Made by a program: the position numbers and the translations under genes. Below the pieces are notes generated by a model. The model saw only the letters and a list, made by a program, of their open reading frames with translations. It searched no databases and was not told the origin of the DNA. 64,000 nucleotides of DNA from Massariosphaeria phaeospora (lineage: Eukaryota; Ascomycota; Dothideomycetes; Pleosporales), in NCBI GenBank assembly GCA_011032825.1, contig JAADJZ010000001.1:2232001-2296000 (forward strand), in the 5' to 3' direction. How positions within the stretch are numbered: the first letter of the stretch is position 1; each line of letters opens with the position of its first letter. Below, piece after piece: positions 11,188 through 22,500 of the stretch.

Positions 11188-12029
11188 AGTGGAGGTCGAG
11201 GAAAAGGAACACTAGATACTCTGTAGTGAGAGTGGTGACAAATCCCTGGATGAAGGAAGATGAGAGTATAGGTGAGGGCGGATGCAGAATGCAGAATGCG
11301 GCCTTGCCGGAAACCGGAAACCGGAAACGCGACCTGGTATATTGAGGCCATGATGGATCCCGCCGAGAAATTGCATGCATGTTGTTTAGTGAACACCTGC
11401 TGGTCAACGGCGAAAGCGGTTTCACGGGTAGGAGGAACGATTGAGATCAACGTTGGGGCGGGCACTTGGCACATAGGTACGGTGGACGCTAATCAGGGCA
11501 GGGCCGCCAGCCGCGGCCAATCAACGTCCAGATCCGAGCTTATGCCACGTTCGTCATAGAGGGCAACCCCGCCTGCGATCCTCCACACCATGCGTCCCCC
11601 GTTCTTTGCATCTGCTGCCAGCAAGTCATGCATCTTCCATCCCTCGACCCGTGCCGAGAAGCCTTGGTCGTTGATGAGGCAAAAAGCTTTGCCCAATTGG
11701 CAGGGCATGTAAGACCACACTCACGCCTCTCGCTTCCTGTGCATCTCTCTGGCTCTCGTGCCAAGTTCATCAGGATCGAATCGCGCTCCTTCGCTCAAAC
11801 TCTTCCAGTCGGGACGTTTTGCGTTTCCGACAGAGATCGGCCCGAGACAAGACGGCGAAAGTGATTACCCGTAGATCTTCACTGCATCGCTCGGGTCTCT
11901 GCGTGGAACATGGGATTTGGCGGTTGGCATGTGTACAAATCAATCGCTATGGATAAAAGTAAGGCGACTGCAATACGTACGTTGAACCGAAAGCGCCTTT
12001 GACAACGACCTTCCAGTTTCCGCGTCGGT
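11188..12029. other. Intergenic, divergent promoter of MFS and DUF2306 genes
   Basis: Non-coding region upstream of two divergent genes. Overlapping short ORFs on both strands have no coherent domain. Short direct repeats (GGAAACC type) lie near 11315-11335. Confidence 0.4.
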
Positions 12030-13269
12030 TTGCCCATCCAGTGCAAACGTGCATCCCAACACGATATGCCAGCTGCACCGCCAATCATGGAAAACAAGGA
12101 GCACACCTGCAGCACACCTGCGTCTGAGTCGTCTGTGAGCTCAAGTCCTGAGGACAGCAAGACGGGATCGGGCCATGCCGCCAGATACGCCAAAGTGTAC
12201 GGCTTTTTCGGCTTCAATCGTGCATACAACTTTCCGCTCTGTATGTTTGCTTACCTACTTCTTTGAAACTATACTTACACATAGTTCTCAGGGGTCATAT
12301 TTGCTGGAGCCATGCTTGGCTTCTCCTTGTCTCGTCTTCCTGAGCTGAACTACAGTCACTTCTTCAAAGAGGACGACATGGCAGATTTCGGCATGGTTCC
12401 CGGGTACTGGTATTACGTCAAGAGTGGGAGCTTCCGCGTCGGCATGATCATGCATCTGGCCACCATATTACCAGCCGGTATCCTCATGGTGTTGCAGTTC
12501 ACACCTATTATACGCCACAAGTTCATCACTTTCCACCGCATCAATGGATATACCGTTCTCTTGTTGATTCTCATAAGTAATGCGGCGGCCTGTATGGTGC
12601 TTAGACACAACCACGGCGGAGGGGCACGCATAGCTGCTCAGTCTGCCGAAGCCTTCCTCGTCATCATCACTACACTCGGCCTGAGCATGGCCTGGTGGAA
12701 TATTCGTTGCAAGCAAGTCGATCAGCATCGGGCTTGGATGCTTCGCACCATGTTTTATATGGGGACCATCATCACTAGTCGATTCATGGAATTCGCTGCT
12801 TCTCCGATCATTACCCGCATAGGTGGATACTACGGTGTGTGGAGCTGTGACGAGATCGAGTTCCTCTACACTCAATACCAGCTACCGTTTCCCGAGCAAG
12901 ACTATCCGCAGTGCTTTCTGCCAGATGGAACGTTGAATCGTGCGTTCCGCGTCGCGATCAATGCAGCAGCGATCGAAACGAAACCGGAGCAACTCAGCTC
13001 AAGTCTTGTTCAGCCGTTCGGCGCTCTTGTGAGTTTTCCTCCCCGAGAACGCTCTAAATAGGTACTGATGTCGACACAAGTTGTGGATCTGTATAGTGGT
13101 CCATCTCATTGGCGTGGAGATATATCTGGGCATGACACCCAGGGAGGCTGAAAGACTACGTCAAGTCAGTTATGAAAAGCAGCTGGAAGCAGGTTTTGCC
13201 AACCCAGGCTGCGCCGGTCTGACAGCAGATCGTTGGGGAGATGCAGAGAAGTGGACTCCCAAAAGGTGA
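12030..13269 (+). CDS. DUF2306-type multi-pass membrane protein
   Basis: Exons 12030..12240, 12292..13028 and 13081..13269 join in frame to 378 aa. Exon 2 encodes several hydrophobic spans with the pattern of fungal DUF2306 proteins: a pore-like series of TMs, HRINGYTVLLLILISN, and WWNIRCKQVDQHRAWMLRT with conserved His residues. The last exon supplies a further TM (LWICIVVHLIGVEIYLG). The start is uncertain: ATG 12030 and ATG 12066 are both in frame before a Ser/Thr-rich N-terminus. The function of the family is not known to me. It sits between the exporter and the regulator of the putative cluster, so co-regulation is possible. Family assignment is from memory of the motif pattern. Confidence 0.72.
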
Positions 13270-14625
13270 ACGGGTATGCCGCGTCGGAGTGTGACACGTA
13301 TCAAGCTACTGATGGTTACACTCGGCGCCGCTTCAGTTCAGCTGCTGCTGAGCTGAGGATGTTGGAATTAGTATACGCGCAGTAGTGAAAATATTGAATA
13401 GCTAGCTAGCGTGTTACCCGCCCGACGACCATGGTGTAGGGCCACCTATGTATGTATATACCTTCCTCGTTGGTATCTTTACGGAGGATCAGATGCGTTG
13501 GAGTACATGACTTGGCGTTGACCGGTTCGTATTTTAAATTCGGCTGCAGTCTTGATGCCCAGCTGCAACACTTAGCGAGAGTGCTGCCTTGGGAGCTGAA
13601 AAACACCAACACGACCAGTGTAATCAAGCATTTAACGCCATCACCAAAAGAAGCACACTTAAGATTCGCGGATGTTACCGCACACTGAGCTTGTCCTGGA
13701 TTCGGAGAATGCCATGCTGCGGTGAGCCGCCACCATATCTGATTTGCGGCTGGCCTCATACATGCAACACCTCGCGCTGGGTACGTCATCGAGCATATGG
13801 ACGCCCAGTGGTGTCGGAGGCCAAAACTGCGTTCTTTTTGCCGCCATCCGTGATCAGCAACACCATCGCGTCTTGCCGCGTGGCTGAACTTGGCGTGGGT
13901 ATTGAGCTGTATTATTTTCGGCTACATCACAAAGAATACCAACAAACAACGGTTCCAACCGATGAAACTCATAGCTATTTGAAGAGATTCGGCTATACTG
14001 GCGTCTTGTTTACCATCTGTTCTTTCGAAAGCCATATATAGCAACAGTGAGGCACTTGTGCAACCTCGTATCCACCGGTCTCCAGCGGTCAATCGCCTAA
14101 CCTGCATTCCGTGTAACCGTCAAAAGGACAATCACCCTCAAAACAGAAGGTCCAGCGGCGGCGATATCCACGCCTACCGGTGAAGACGCCGCGAGCACCG
14201 AGCTTAACCTTGGACTGGACAACGCTTGTGGACCACCGAAAAGCGTAAGACTTTTTCTCTCTGCATTCGTATACATATACCTCCGGCCGTATATGTGCAT
14301 TTCTCCTATGCGTAGCAGTCTTAGCCCGAGCGGATGAACAGCCATCCTTGGATGTCGCAAATCCTTTTTCTTTTGCCAGAACTCGATCCGTATTCTGAGG
14401 AAACGAACGGGTATACATAAGGAGGGCGGAAAGCGAGTCGTGGTCGGATCAAGCTTCTGTCTCTTGTCCTACACTGCTCTACTTGAACTTTACACCCTTG
14501 ATCCTTGTGCAATACATGCCATCGAGCTTTTGGCTTCTTTTCGCTGAAGATCCCCCGCAACTTCCGTAATTTACAGCGTGCGTCGACCTTGATGCGACCC
14601 AGGGATTTGCGGACCAGCCGGACCA
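13270..14625. other. Long intergenic / 5' region of the AflR-like regulator
   Basis: About 1.35 kb with only small overlapping ORFs in several frames and none with a recognisable domain. It probably carries the promoter and 5' UTR of the regulator. No tRNA or repeat was found by eye. Confidence 0.4.
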
Positions 14626-15840
14626 ATGCCCGCGCCTTCGGGAATCAAATTGCGCGATAGCTGCGACTCTTGCGCAGCGTCCAAAGTCAAGTGCTCGAAG
14701 GACAAGCCGTCATGCAATCGATGCATGGAAAGAGGTGTAACGTGCCAGTACTTGGTGACGCAAAAGACAGGCCGGAAGATGCGTCGTCGGGATCTGAGAA
14801 ACGATAGCGTAGATACTACGTCGGCATGCCAAACGATGACGCCTCCGTTGTCGTTGGCATCGCCGTGCTCGCCTCAGTTGGATCCGGTCACAGATATATC
14901 GATGCTTGATTCACAGTTCAGTGCCCTGGACACGAGTACTCCCCTATATTCGGGCCTCGAAGACTTCCTGTCAACACTCCCTACGACTTCGTCCTTCGAC
15001 AATCTCCCGAACCATCTCACCTCCCCAGACTATACCAACGAGAGCTACGTTGCAGGCAACTATGCACTCAATCCAGCCGATATACCCTTCCCAACAAATG
15101 GCGACTCGTTGTTTACATCAAAAGACATGGGCATCGAAAGCCTCGACTTCGACCTCGCATCTCTCGCATCCGCTTTCCCGACTGCCCAACAGCCGAACGA
15201 ACCACAAACTCCAGCTACTTCTCCACATTCGAACAACCTCGAACTCGCTTTGCGACTCATGGCGCAACTCTCCTCTCGAGAAGACGACCCCTCACTCACC
15301 CCCAGTCTCGCCACACCTACCTCGGAGCTGCAAACCGTCATAAACAAGAACAAACAAGTGATGGAAACGGTCAACACCCTGTTGCAATCTCCATGCAGCC
15401 CGGACGGCTACTGTCTCGTCGTCGTCTGCCTCGTAGTCTCCAAAGTCCTGAGCACCTACGCAGCCGCCGCCCACGGCCTGTGCGCCCGCGAAACCACCAA
15501 ACGGCGCTTGAGCATATCCGCATCATCGTCTAACCTATCGGCTTGGTCCGCTGCTGGCGAGCCGCAGGCAGACAGAACGGATCCCATGGCGGCGCAGCGC
15601 GTACTGGATGAGCTGTACCGGGTGCAAGCATCGGTGGACCAGCTGGGCGCGAAGATGCAGCTATGCACGAAACGGAACCGCACGTTTGGCGGCGAGACGT
15701 TCGGGATCGATAGTGAGGCGACGTTGACGGCGTTTCCGTTTTCCGCTACCGTGTTGGATCAGTTGTATGCTGAGCTGAGGAAACGGTTGAGCACGTTGTC
15801 GCTTGAGTTGATTGATGAGTTGAAGCGGTATTGGGCATGA
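14626..15840 (+). CDS. Zn(II)2Cys6 transcription factor, AflR-like
   Basis: Probable pathway-specific activator in the nucleus. The single 404-aa frame starts with a complete binuclear cluster: CDSC, C after six residues, C after six more, then NRC and a final C (C-X2-C-X6-C-X6-C-X2-C-X6-C, residues ~12-39). A basic linker follows (TGRKMRRR), then a Ser/Pro/Thr-rich middle. The C-terminal part (LLQSPCSPDGYCLVVVCLVV, YAAAA) matches the style of AflR-domain regulators found in polyketide clusters. It is the outermost gene of the putative cluster on this side. Targets are inferred from location; the inverted repeat at 4389..4407 is a candidate site. Confidence 0.88.
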   Translation: MPAPSGIKLRDSCDSCAASKVKCSKDKPSCNRCMERGVTCQYLVTQKTGRKMRRRDLRNDSVDTTSACQTMTPPLSLASPCSPQLDPVTDISMLDSQFSALDTSTPLYSGLEDFLSTLPTTSSFDNLPNHLTSPDYTNESYVAGNYALNPADIPFPTNGDSLFTSKDMGIESLDFDLASLASAFPTAQQPNEPQTPATSPHSNNLELALRLMAQLSSREDDPSLTPSLATPTSELQTVINKNKQVMETVNTLLQSPCSPDGYCLVVVCLVVSKVLSTYAAAAHGLCARETTKRRLSISASSSNLSAWSAAGEPQADRTDPMAAQRVLDELYRVQASVDQLGAKMQLCTKRNRTFGGETFGIDSEATLTAFPFSATVLDQLYAELRKRLSTLSLELIDELKRYWA

Positions 15841-15966
15841 TCAAGAAGAACGGGACGTCAAATAAAGAAGAAATAGAAATGTTTGAAAACGAACTATGCT
15901 CGACTGGGGTAGATCCAAACCATGACATATACAGTTCCAATCTTCGCCCACCAATCACACCCTAGC

Positions 15967-18036
15967 CTAAATAATCTTGACTTCAACCTCAACCTCAGCT
16001 TCACCCTCCCCAACTCTCGCACTCACATCCGACACATCTTCCAATCCCGTCTCAACCTCTCTCGCATATAGCAATCCAATTCGCTCAAAAACCACTTCAT
16101 CGTCCCCTTTCTCTTTCTTCTCTACTCCTCGAGCGTCTCCTGCCACTCTTAAGACCAAATACAGCGAAATGGAACCGGATACTGTTTTCGTGATTGAAAA
16201 CATCTTGAGGCAAGGCACCCGAGTACCACCGGTGACATGGTGCGGGCCGTCAACACTGTAGTCGTAGTCCGGATACAGCACGCCTGCCAGAGGTTGCTTG
16301 CTGTCAGGGGAGGAAACAACCGACCACGCAACCCCTGAATTAGACGACCGTGTACTATCTTCCAGGCGCACCAGATCCGCCCAGCTCAAGGTACCGAGTA
16401 AGACGATGTACCCATCTTTCAGCTGGCCAAAACAGCTTATGCTCTTCGGCACACACTGCGCCTCAATGACCCGCACGTGCTGAGCTACCGTATCTGCATC
16501 CCGTTGCATCCTGATCTTCAAACCCGTAGTCAGCGCGTAATCCACGCCTCCGGCCTCACTCGCCACGACACTGGCCCACGACCAACTAGGCGCGCGCCAC
16601 TCGTCCGGTCTCCGCGCCAGCCGCCCCCGCTGCGTCGCCCAGCACAAATCCAACGGCAAACTCGCCCGCCACAGCCCAGCAACATACGCCTTCGCTTCTT
16701 TCGCCTCCGCCTGCATCTTCTTAGCCACACCCGAGATGGCAGGCAGCACGTCGCCCTCGCGCGTCAGTCCCAGCAGCGAGTAGTCCGCTACCGCGCCATG
16801 CCACCAGTCTGTCATCTCGGCCTCACTCAGCATGCCCAGCGCCCGCGGCGCCAGCCATGCTTTGCCCTTGGGCCACTCCCCAGTGCGCTTTGAAAACGAC
16901 CCGCATTCACACGCAGCGTCTTCGTAGCACTCCCATATCAGCTCCTGCGGCCCGAAATGCAAGACCCGCGCACTCAGCATGCGTTCCTGGAACACCCAAG
17001 CCCGGGTCAAGAGAGGGTGGTCAGGCGCGCGGTGGAGAAGTGGGGAGCGGATGCGGATGGCGTCGTGGCTTGCCCGGCCGGTTGTCTCCGCAAGACTGCG
17101 GTCCTGATACGCCTCTTGGGTCTCTTTGAAAAGCCCGTGCTGCGATCCCGGCGCGGCAGATGCTGCGAGCGTGATGATAGCGTTCTGATATATCTCCGCC
17201 ATTCTGACCGACTCGGCGGCCCAGTCCTCAGGCGAGTCTTGGATGATGCACAGCGAGTCGATCCACAAGTAGCGGATCGAAAGGCTCCGCGTAAACACCA
17301 CTGTGTCTTGGAATGTTCGCGGGAGCGCGGAGATGGGGATGCCGAGTCGGTGCTGGGTGTAGGTGTCGGGGTGCAGAGTGGTCCTCAGCGGTTGGGAATC
17401 GCCCCAGCAGTGGCTCAGGCAGGCGTAGTAGGCAGTCTCGGTGACGGATTCGCGGAGCTGGATACAGTCATTCGGATGAGGCGATGAGGGGCTGAGGTCG
17501 AGCACGCGGCGGGGAAGGTGCGCAGGCGGTGTGAGACCAGGGCAGAGCATCTTGTGCGTAGTAAGGCAGTTTGTAAACCAGGACACTGCCTTGTTATAAC
17601 TTGATTCCGATCCGGTATAGCCAGATACCGATGTCGACACAGGTAAGAGTTTGAGCTTGTGCGCTACTTATGTTTAGCTATTGTGATAGACGATACCAAA
17701 GCCAGGAGATAAAGGGCGCTCACGCTCAACGACGAAGATTTCCAGCTGCTCTTCCTCCTTATACTGATACGCCGCTCTATAAACTCGCAACGCCGACCCT
17801 GTAGTACTCGTAAACGCCACTCTAACCTCCCCAGCATCTTCGTCCTCAATATCCCCTCCTTCCCGTTTCCCCTCCCCCGTCATTCCCAGCACTCCACACA
17901 CCGCATCACAAATCCCGCAACCACACTCCCCGGACGCCCATAACGAACCACCGACATACGCTGGCCTCGCGTCTTTGTCCCGCACAGCGACATACTGTTC
18001 CAACTCCCTGCATATCGGGTTTGAAGGGTTGCACAT
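15967..18036 (-). CDS. HET-domain (heterokaryon incompatibility) protein
   Basis: Fungal HET proteins trigger cell death or growth arrest after non-self fusion. The two-exon minus-strand model 17724..18036 + 15967..17663 gives 669 aa in phase. The intron starts GTGAGC, has a CTAAAC branch-like site and ends TAG. HET core motifs: ACLSHCWG, then LSIRYLWIDSLCIIQD and MAEIYQNAIITLAASAA, followed by ARTRAWVFQERMLS-like text (LLTRAWVFQERMLSARVLHF). The C-terminal ~300 residues carry no domain I know. The start ATG 18036 is the first in frame in the upstream exon; a still earlier exon is possible. The convergent neighbour is the AflR-like gene, only 126 bp away. The transposon nest lies upstream. 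Confidence 0.88.
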
Positions 18037-18282
18037 CAGCAGTGGCAAAAGTCAGGAGTGCGATCGGCCTGTCGAAGATGATATAGAGAGGTAGTAACAT
18101 CTCACCGGAGTGCGGCTGGAAACCCCAGTGAGGCAGCTGCACGTGTGACGTGGTGCTGCTGCAACTCCTGCAGGCGTTGGTTTGGGGTTGTGATTGGTCC
18201 TGTACTGTACCGTGTTTGCGCACGTGCCGCCCGTGTCGCGTGGCGCCCGCAGAACACCAAAACTTCAGACAAGCCACTACTT

Positions 18283-19210
18283 TTGACGCGTTATAACTCA
18301 ACCACCACGGCAGCTATAGAGGACGCGCTTGAAGAAATTAAATCGCTAGATGCAGGAGAGAAACTCTGATATACTACAATTGCTAATAAATAGGGTGTGA
18401 GCAGAACTACTTTGTCCCGAAGACACCGCGGTTGTCAGGCCCCAGTCGACGCGAAAAACAACACCTAGAGCAAGCTTAACGCACAACAAGAAGCCGAGCT
18501 TGTACGCTATATTGAAAGTCTTAGCAAGCAAGCCTTGCCTTTTACAAGAGATATAATTCAAAATTACGCGTCTTCGGTTGCTGAACAGCCTGTGAGCTAG
18601 GCCTGGGTGACGCGCTTTCTGCACCGAAACGGCCATCATCTCGTCTCAAAATGGACCTCTGGGATGGACGTTTCCTGCTACAAAGCTAATTCAAACTTTA
18701 AGTACAAGCAGTACTTTAACCTGCTGCACTCTAAGATAAAGGAGTACAACGTACTCCCCTCTAATACCTACAATATAGATGAAAAGGGCTTTATAATTAG
18801 TGTCATAAGACGCTCAAAACAGGTGTTTAGTCGGGACGTTTGGGAGAGAAAAGAGGTGAAGGACTTGCTGCAAGATAGCTCCCGTAAATAGGTAACTGTT
18901 CTAGCAACTGTTTGTGCAGATAGGACGACGCTGCCGCTTGGCCTTATTTTTGCTAGCGCATCTAGCAACCTGCAGTCTACTTGGGTAGCCTCTATTAAAG
19001 CAGGAAAGCACGACGTGTTTGTGACTTCAACAATATCTAGATAAACGAACAACGACGTTGGATTAGCCTAGTTAGAGCAGGTTTTTAACCGCAGAACAAA
19101 GCAGAAAGCGCGGCGAGAGAGGAAGTAGCGCCTTCTTATTCTTAATGGCCACGGCAGTTACCTTACTATAGAGTTTTTCGAGTATTGCAACACTTACAGG
19201 ATTCTTCTTA
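18283..19210 (+). pseudogene. pogo/Fot1-like transposase, 5' part (decayed)
   Basis: The frame reads through HTH-type DNA-binding text (AIEDALEEIKSLDAGEKL, VSRTTLSRRHRG), a CENP-B-like region (WVTRFLHRNGHH) and the first DDE block (YNIDEKGF), then LILNGHGSYLTIEFFEYCNT. At least eight in-frame stops interrupt it. Most sit where relatives have Trp or Gln, as expected from TGG-to-TAG and CAG-to-TAG change. The reading stops making sense after 19210 and resumes at 26440, which places the break inside the catalytic domain. Terminal inverted repeats of this element could not be located by eye. Confidence 0.85.
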
Positions 19211-19212
19211 TT

Positions 19213-19238
19213 GCTTGCGAAGCAAGCATATAAAGCCC
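19213..19238 (+). repeat. Left terminal inverted repeat of the Helitron
   Basis: GCTTGCGAA and GCATATAAAGCCC, separated by four bases, pair with the right copy at 26372..26399 (one mismatch or indel in the second block). The repeat begins at the junction with transposase coding sequence. A local GCTTGC/GCAAGC palindrome overlaps it. Confidence 0.8.
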
Positions 19239-19589
19239 GTTCCCGATGCAAAGAAGCGTACGCTCTAATTGGTCGCTTCAATCCGCGCTAATATGGGATG
19301 CGAGGCGTCTGATTGGCTGAAACATGTTTGCATCACGTGACGTCGGGAAAACCAAAACGAACCTCCGCGTTGACGTAATACTCGCTTATCAATAGCGCAA
19401 GCCGCCTTGGCACGGCCACACTAAGCCTAAACAGGTGGAGCATTCCAAACGGCAACCTCACTCACTTTCTGCAAACTCTTCAACCTTCCTCCCACAACCT
19501 CTCTCTCGCAAACTACCTACGCCACCAGCAACCTCGCGCGCAGCAATCTCGCCGTTGAATCGTACGTATATATCGCTCAGCGCAATCGT

Positions 19590-22500
19590 TTGCGATCACT
19601 CACTAACTACGCTTTTGCAACGTTGCCTCACCTCGCAGCTCGCGAGATAGCGACGGCAGGTGCAGTGCCTCCGCCTGGCCCTCCAGGTGGCGGGCCTCCT
19701 CGAAAACAGCTCCCACCTGACAAATCCGTGCCTCCCTCACCTCTTCCGTCGAATCGAACCTGCCGTCGCAGTCAAAACCACCCCATTACTAATCTTGATC
19801 TCAAACCTGACGGCAAGTCGTACTATACGCTCTGCTACATCTGTCGCGGCAAGGCAGCAACAGTAACAGCTTTAGTACTTTTGACTCTCACTTTCATTTA
19901 CAGTCGACAAAGCCCGCTGCAGGCGAGGGGGGTCGGCGGGGGTCTCCCCCGCCACATAGTTAACGAGACTTACTTCCTTGAGCGTCCGCAATGTCTGCGC
20001 GGCAATAAGACGAGTTAGTGAGATCTTCGCCCCCAGACAGCTGTTTGGTGCGGTATAGAGCCTAGTCTTTGACCTAGAGGTTCCTTTGCGAAGTTGCAAA
20101 CTCAAAACCTCGCTATAACCCCGTTTGTTCTGACGCGGCCTTTGGAGGTGGCTATCGTCTTCTCCTCTCCTGTCGCTACCGCGGCGGGCGGGCTAACGAA
20201 GTTGTACTGCAGAAACGAACTGGACCGACGCCGCCGCCTCATCCAGGACCTCCACCTCGAACGCTTGGCCCAGGTTTCCTACAGCCAACCGGGTTATCTC
20301 TCGCGCGGAGTCGTAGCTCAATCGACTTAAGAACTACTGCGGGTGCTCCTTTTGTCATTGGGAGCTCTTCAAGCGGTCTCTCTTCGGTTCCAGCCTCGTC
20401 GGCGACAGTTGGGAGAGCTAGCGAGTCGTTGCTAACTGTTGGGCGGTCCAATGCTCCTGCATTATCTCCCGGACTCCTATCAACGCCTGCCAGGCCATCC
20501 CGTCGCCTGCCAGGTGGTTCCAGTACGCCGTCGCGACCGCCAATACCCACATTTCTCCCTCGCGGTCAGCACAGTGATGACAGTCCAACCACAGCGGCCG
20601 CCCGTAGGCAGATGACAACAACCCAGCGTACTCATCGAACTCAGCGTCGCGCTGAGGAGGATCCATCATCTACGCCGTCGTTGTCGCAGCTCCGTCAAGA
20701 GTTTCTTGGAGTGCCTGTCACTCCGTTCAATGTCAATATCGATGAACCAGAGTAGAACCCGAACCAACACACACCCGCGGGTCTGGCCGATCCCATCGCG
20801 GTCGCGGTAGGAATGAGTCTGTCGGCGCTCGTGGCTACTCTCAGTTGCGGACTCCATCTCCGCTGTCTCCTAGGCCTCCGTTTTTCATCTGCGAGGGACC
20901 TTGTGACACCCCACGCGCGACTCGACTCATGCACGACATCATCAACCGTGTTTGCGCCTACTGTATTGAAGGCACGTTGCTTTACGGTACTCCAATTGGG
21001 GAGGAGAAGCGATATTGTATGTATTGCAAAACCGAGCGCGATCGTCACGTCTTCTTTGAGGCTACCCCCAATATTGAAGGCGAAGAGTTGGAACTTTGCC
21101 TGTACTGCCGAAGCTCGTCCGCTGTCCCGCCGGCGTCCCTTGGAGGCCTATCTCAGCATAGCGAGTTCGACCCTTCATCACAAGCTGGTCCTACATTATC
21201 ACAATATGGGTCGTCTATCCCTCTCAGTTCATTTCCTCCAGTTTCACACGCCCGTGCTCATCATCGGATCCATGCAGGCCTAACTCAGCGACAGCGTCAG
21301 GAGAACATCGACAATCTAAAACAACCAGATCCAGGTCTCGATCTCGAGTCTGACACTTGGCCTAACGATCCTGCCTTGACCGATCGGGATTATCAATTGT
21401 TGCAAGATTTCCACAAACGGATTGACAATGAGACTATGGATACTTGCCATCGCTGTAATGAGCGCTGGTTTCACATGGGTTTGGACGACGATGGTGTTTG
21501 CGCGTCCTGCGAACGTGTCGATCGCGACATCATTGATGAGCCTTTGCCCTATCTCTATCACGCAGAGAACAATATGGATCCTGGAGCGGTCCCTGCTCAC
21601 CTGCCTCCCCTCTCTCAGGTTGAGGAGATGTTGATTGCCCGCGTCCACTGTTTTGTCGAGGTTCGCTAGGTTCGTGGCGTTCAATACAAGTATCGCGGCC
21701 ACGTCGTCAACTTTTTGTGTAATACGGCAAAGGTGTACAACAAGCTCCCCCTGTTGCCCTCAGATCTGGATATCATCATCCTCCGACCTGCGAACTGAAG
21801 AGATGATCTCCGCCTTGAACGTCAATTTCGCAAGGACTACCGCGTGAGGAAGTTCGTGATCGCCATCTGGCTGAAGTTCTTGCGTCAACACCATCCAGGC
21901 TACTAGGACATTGAAATCAACGACGAAAATCTTGACGCTCTGCCCGATGACGCGTTTGTTGACGATGATCTCATGATCAATGAGTTGGAGGATGCAGACG
22001 AGATTGATCGCTCGATCCCTACCGATGACGACGAGGAGAACCCAGACGTCGGTGCCGTCCCAGATCTCCATGCCGAGCGTAATGAGATGGCGGAAATTGA
22101 GGCGCAACTCAACGACATTGATCCTAATTTGCGAACAATTGGTTGACAGCCTCGTCGTGGCCCAACCATGAGTATGGCAACCCTAAGGCGTACTCCTATC
22201 TCTGAATTCAACAAGGTCTATCCCCTATTAAGCTAGGCTTTTCCAACACTGTTTTCTTATAGTCATGCGGAGTACGTCAGCACCCGACTGCGCAATGTCG
22301 AATATCTGAAATACGTCTGCTATCTTCTGCTTTACAAAGACGCGCGTTTTGCCTAACACTCTCGATTTTGGTACGTCGTTTTCAACACTATCATGAGGAA
22401 ACAGGTTAATACTCGCGCTAGGTTTTTTGTACGCAAGATCGCTTTACAAGAGCAGCGGGAGTTATTTCTAGATAATCTTCGCTAGGCATTTCAGGATAAT

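Noticed and set aside
13589..14041. 150-codon ORF in the regulator's upstream region
   Set aside because: No domain, overlapping ORFs on both strands, and composition like intergenic DNA.
18240..18300. Left terminal inverted repeat of the pogo-like element
   Set aside because: No sequence here has a clear reverse complement near 27.4-27.6 kb.
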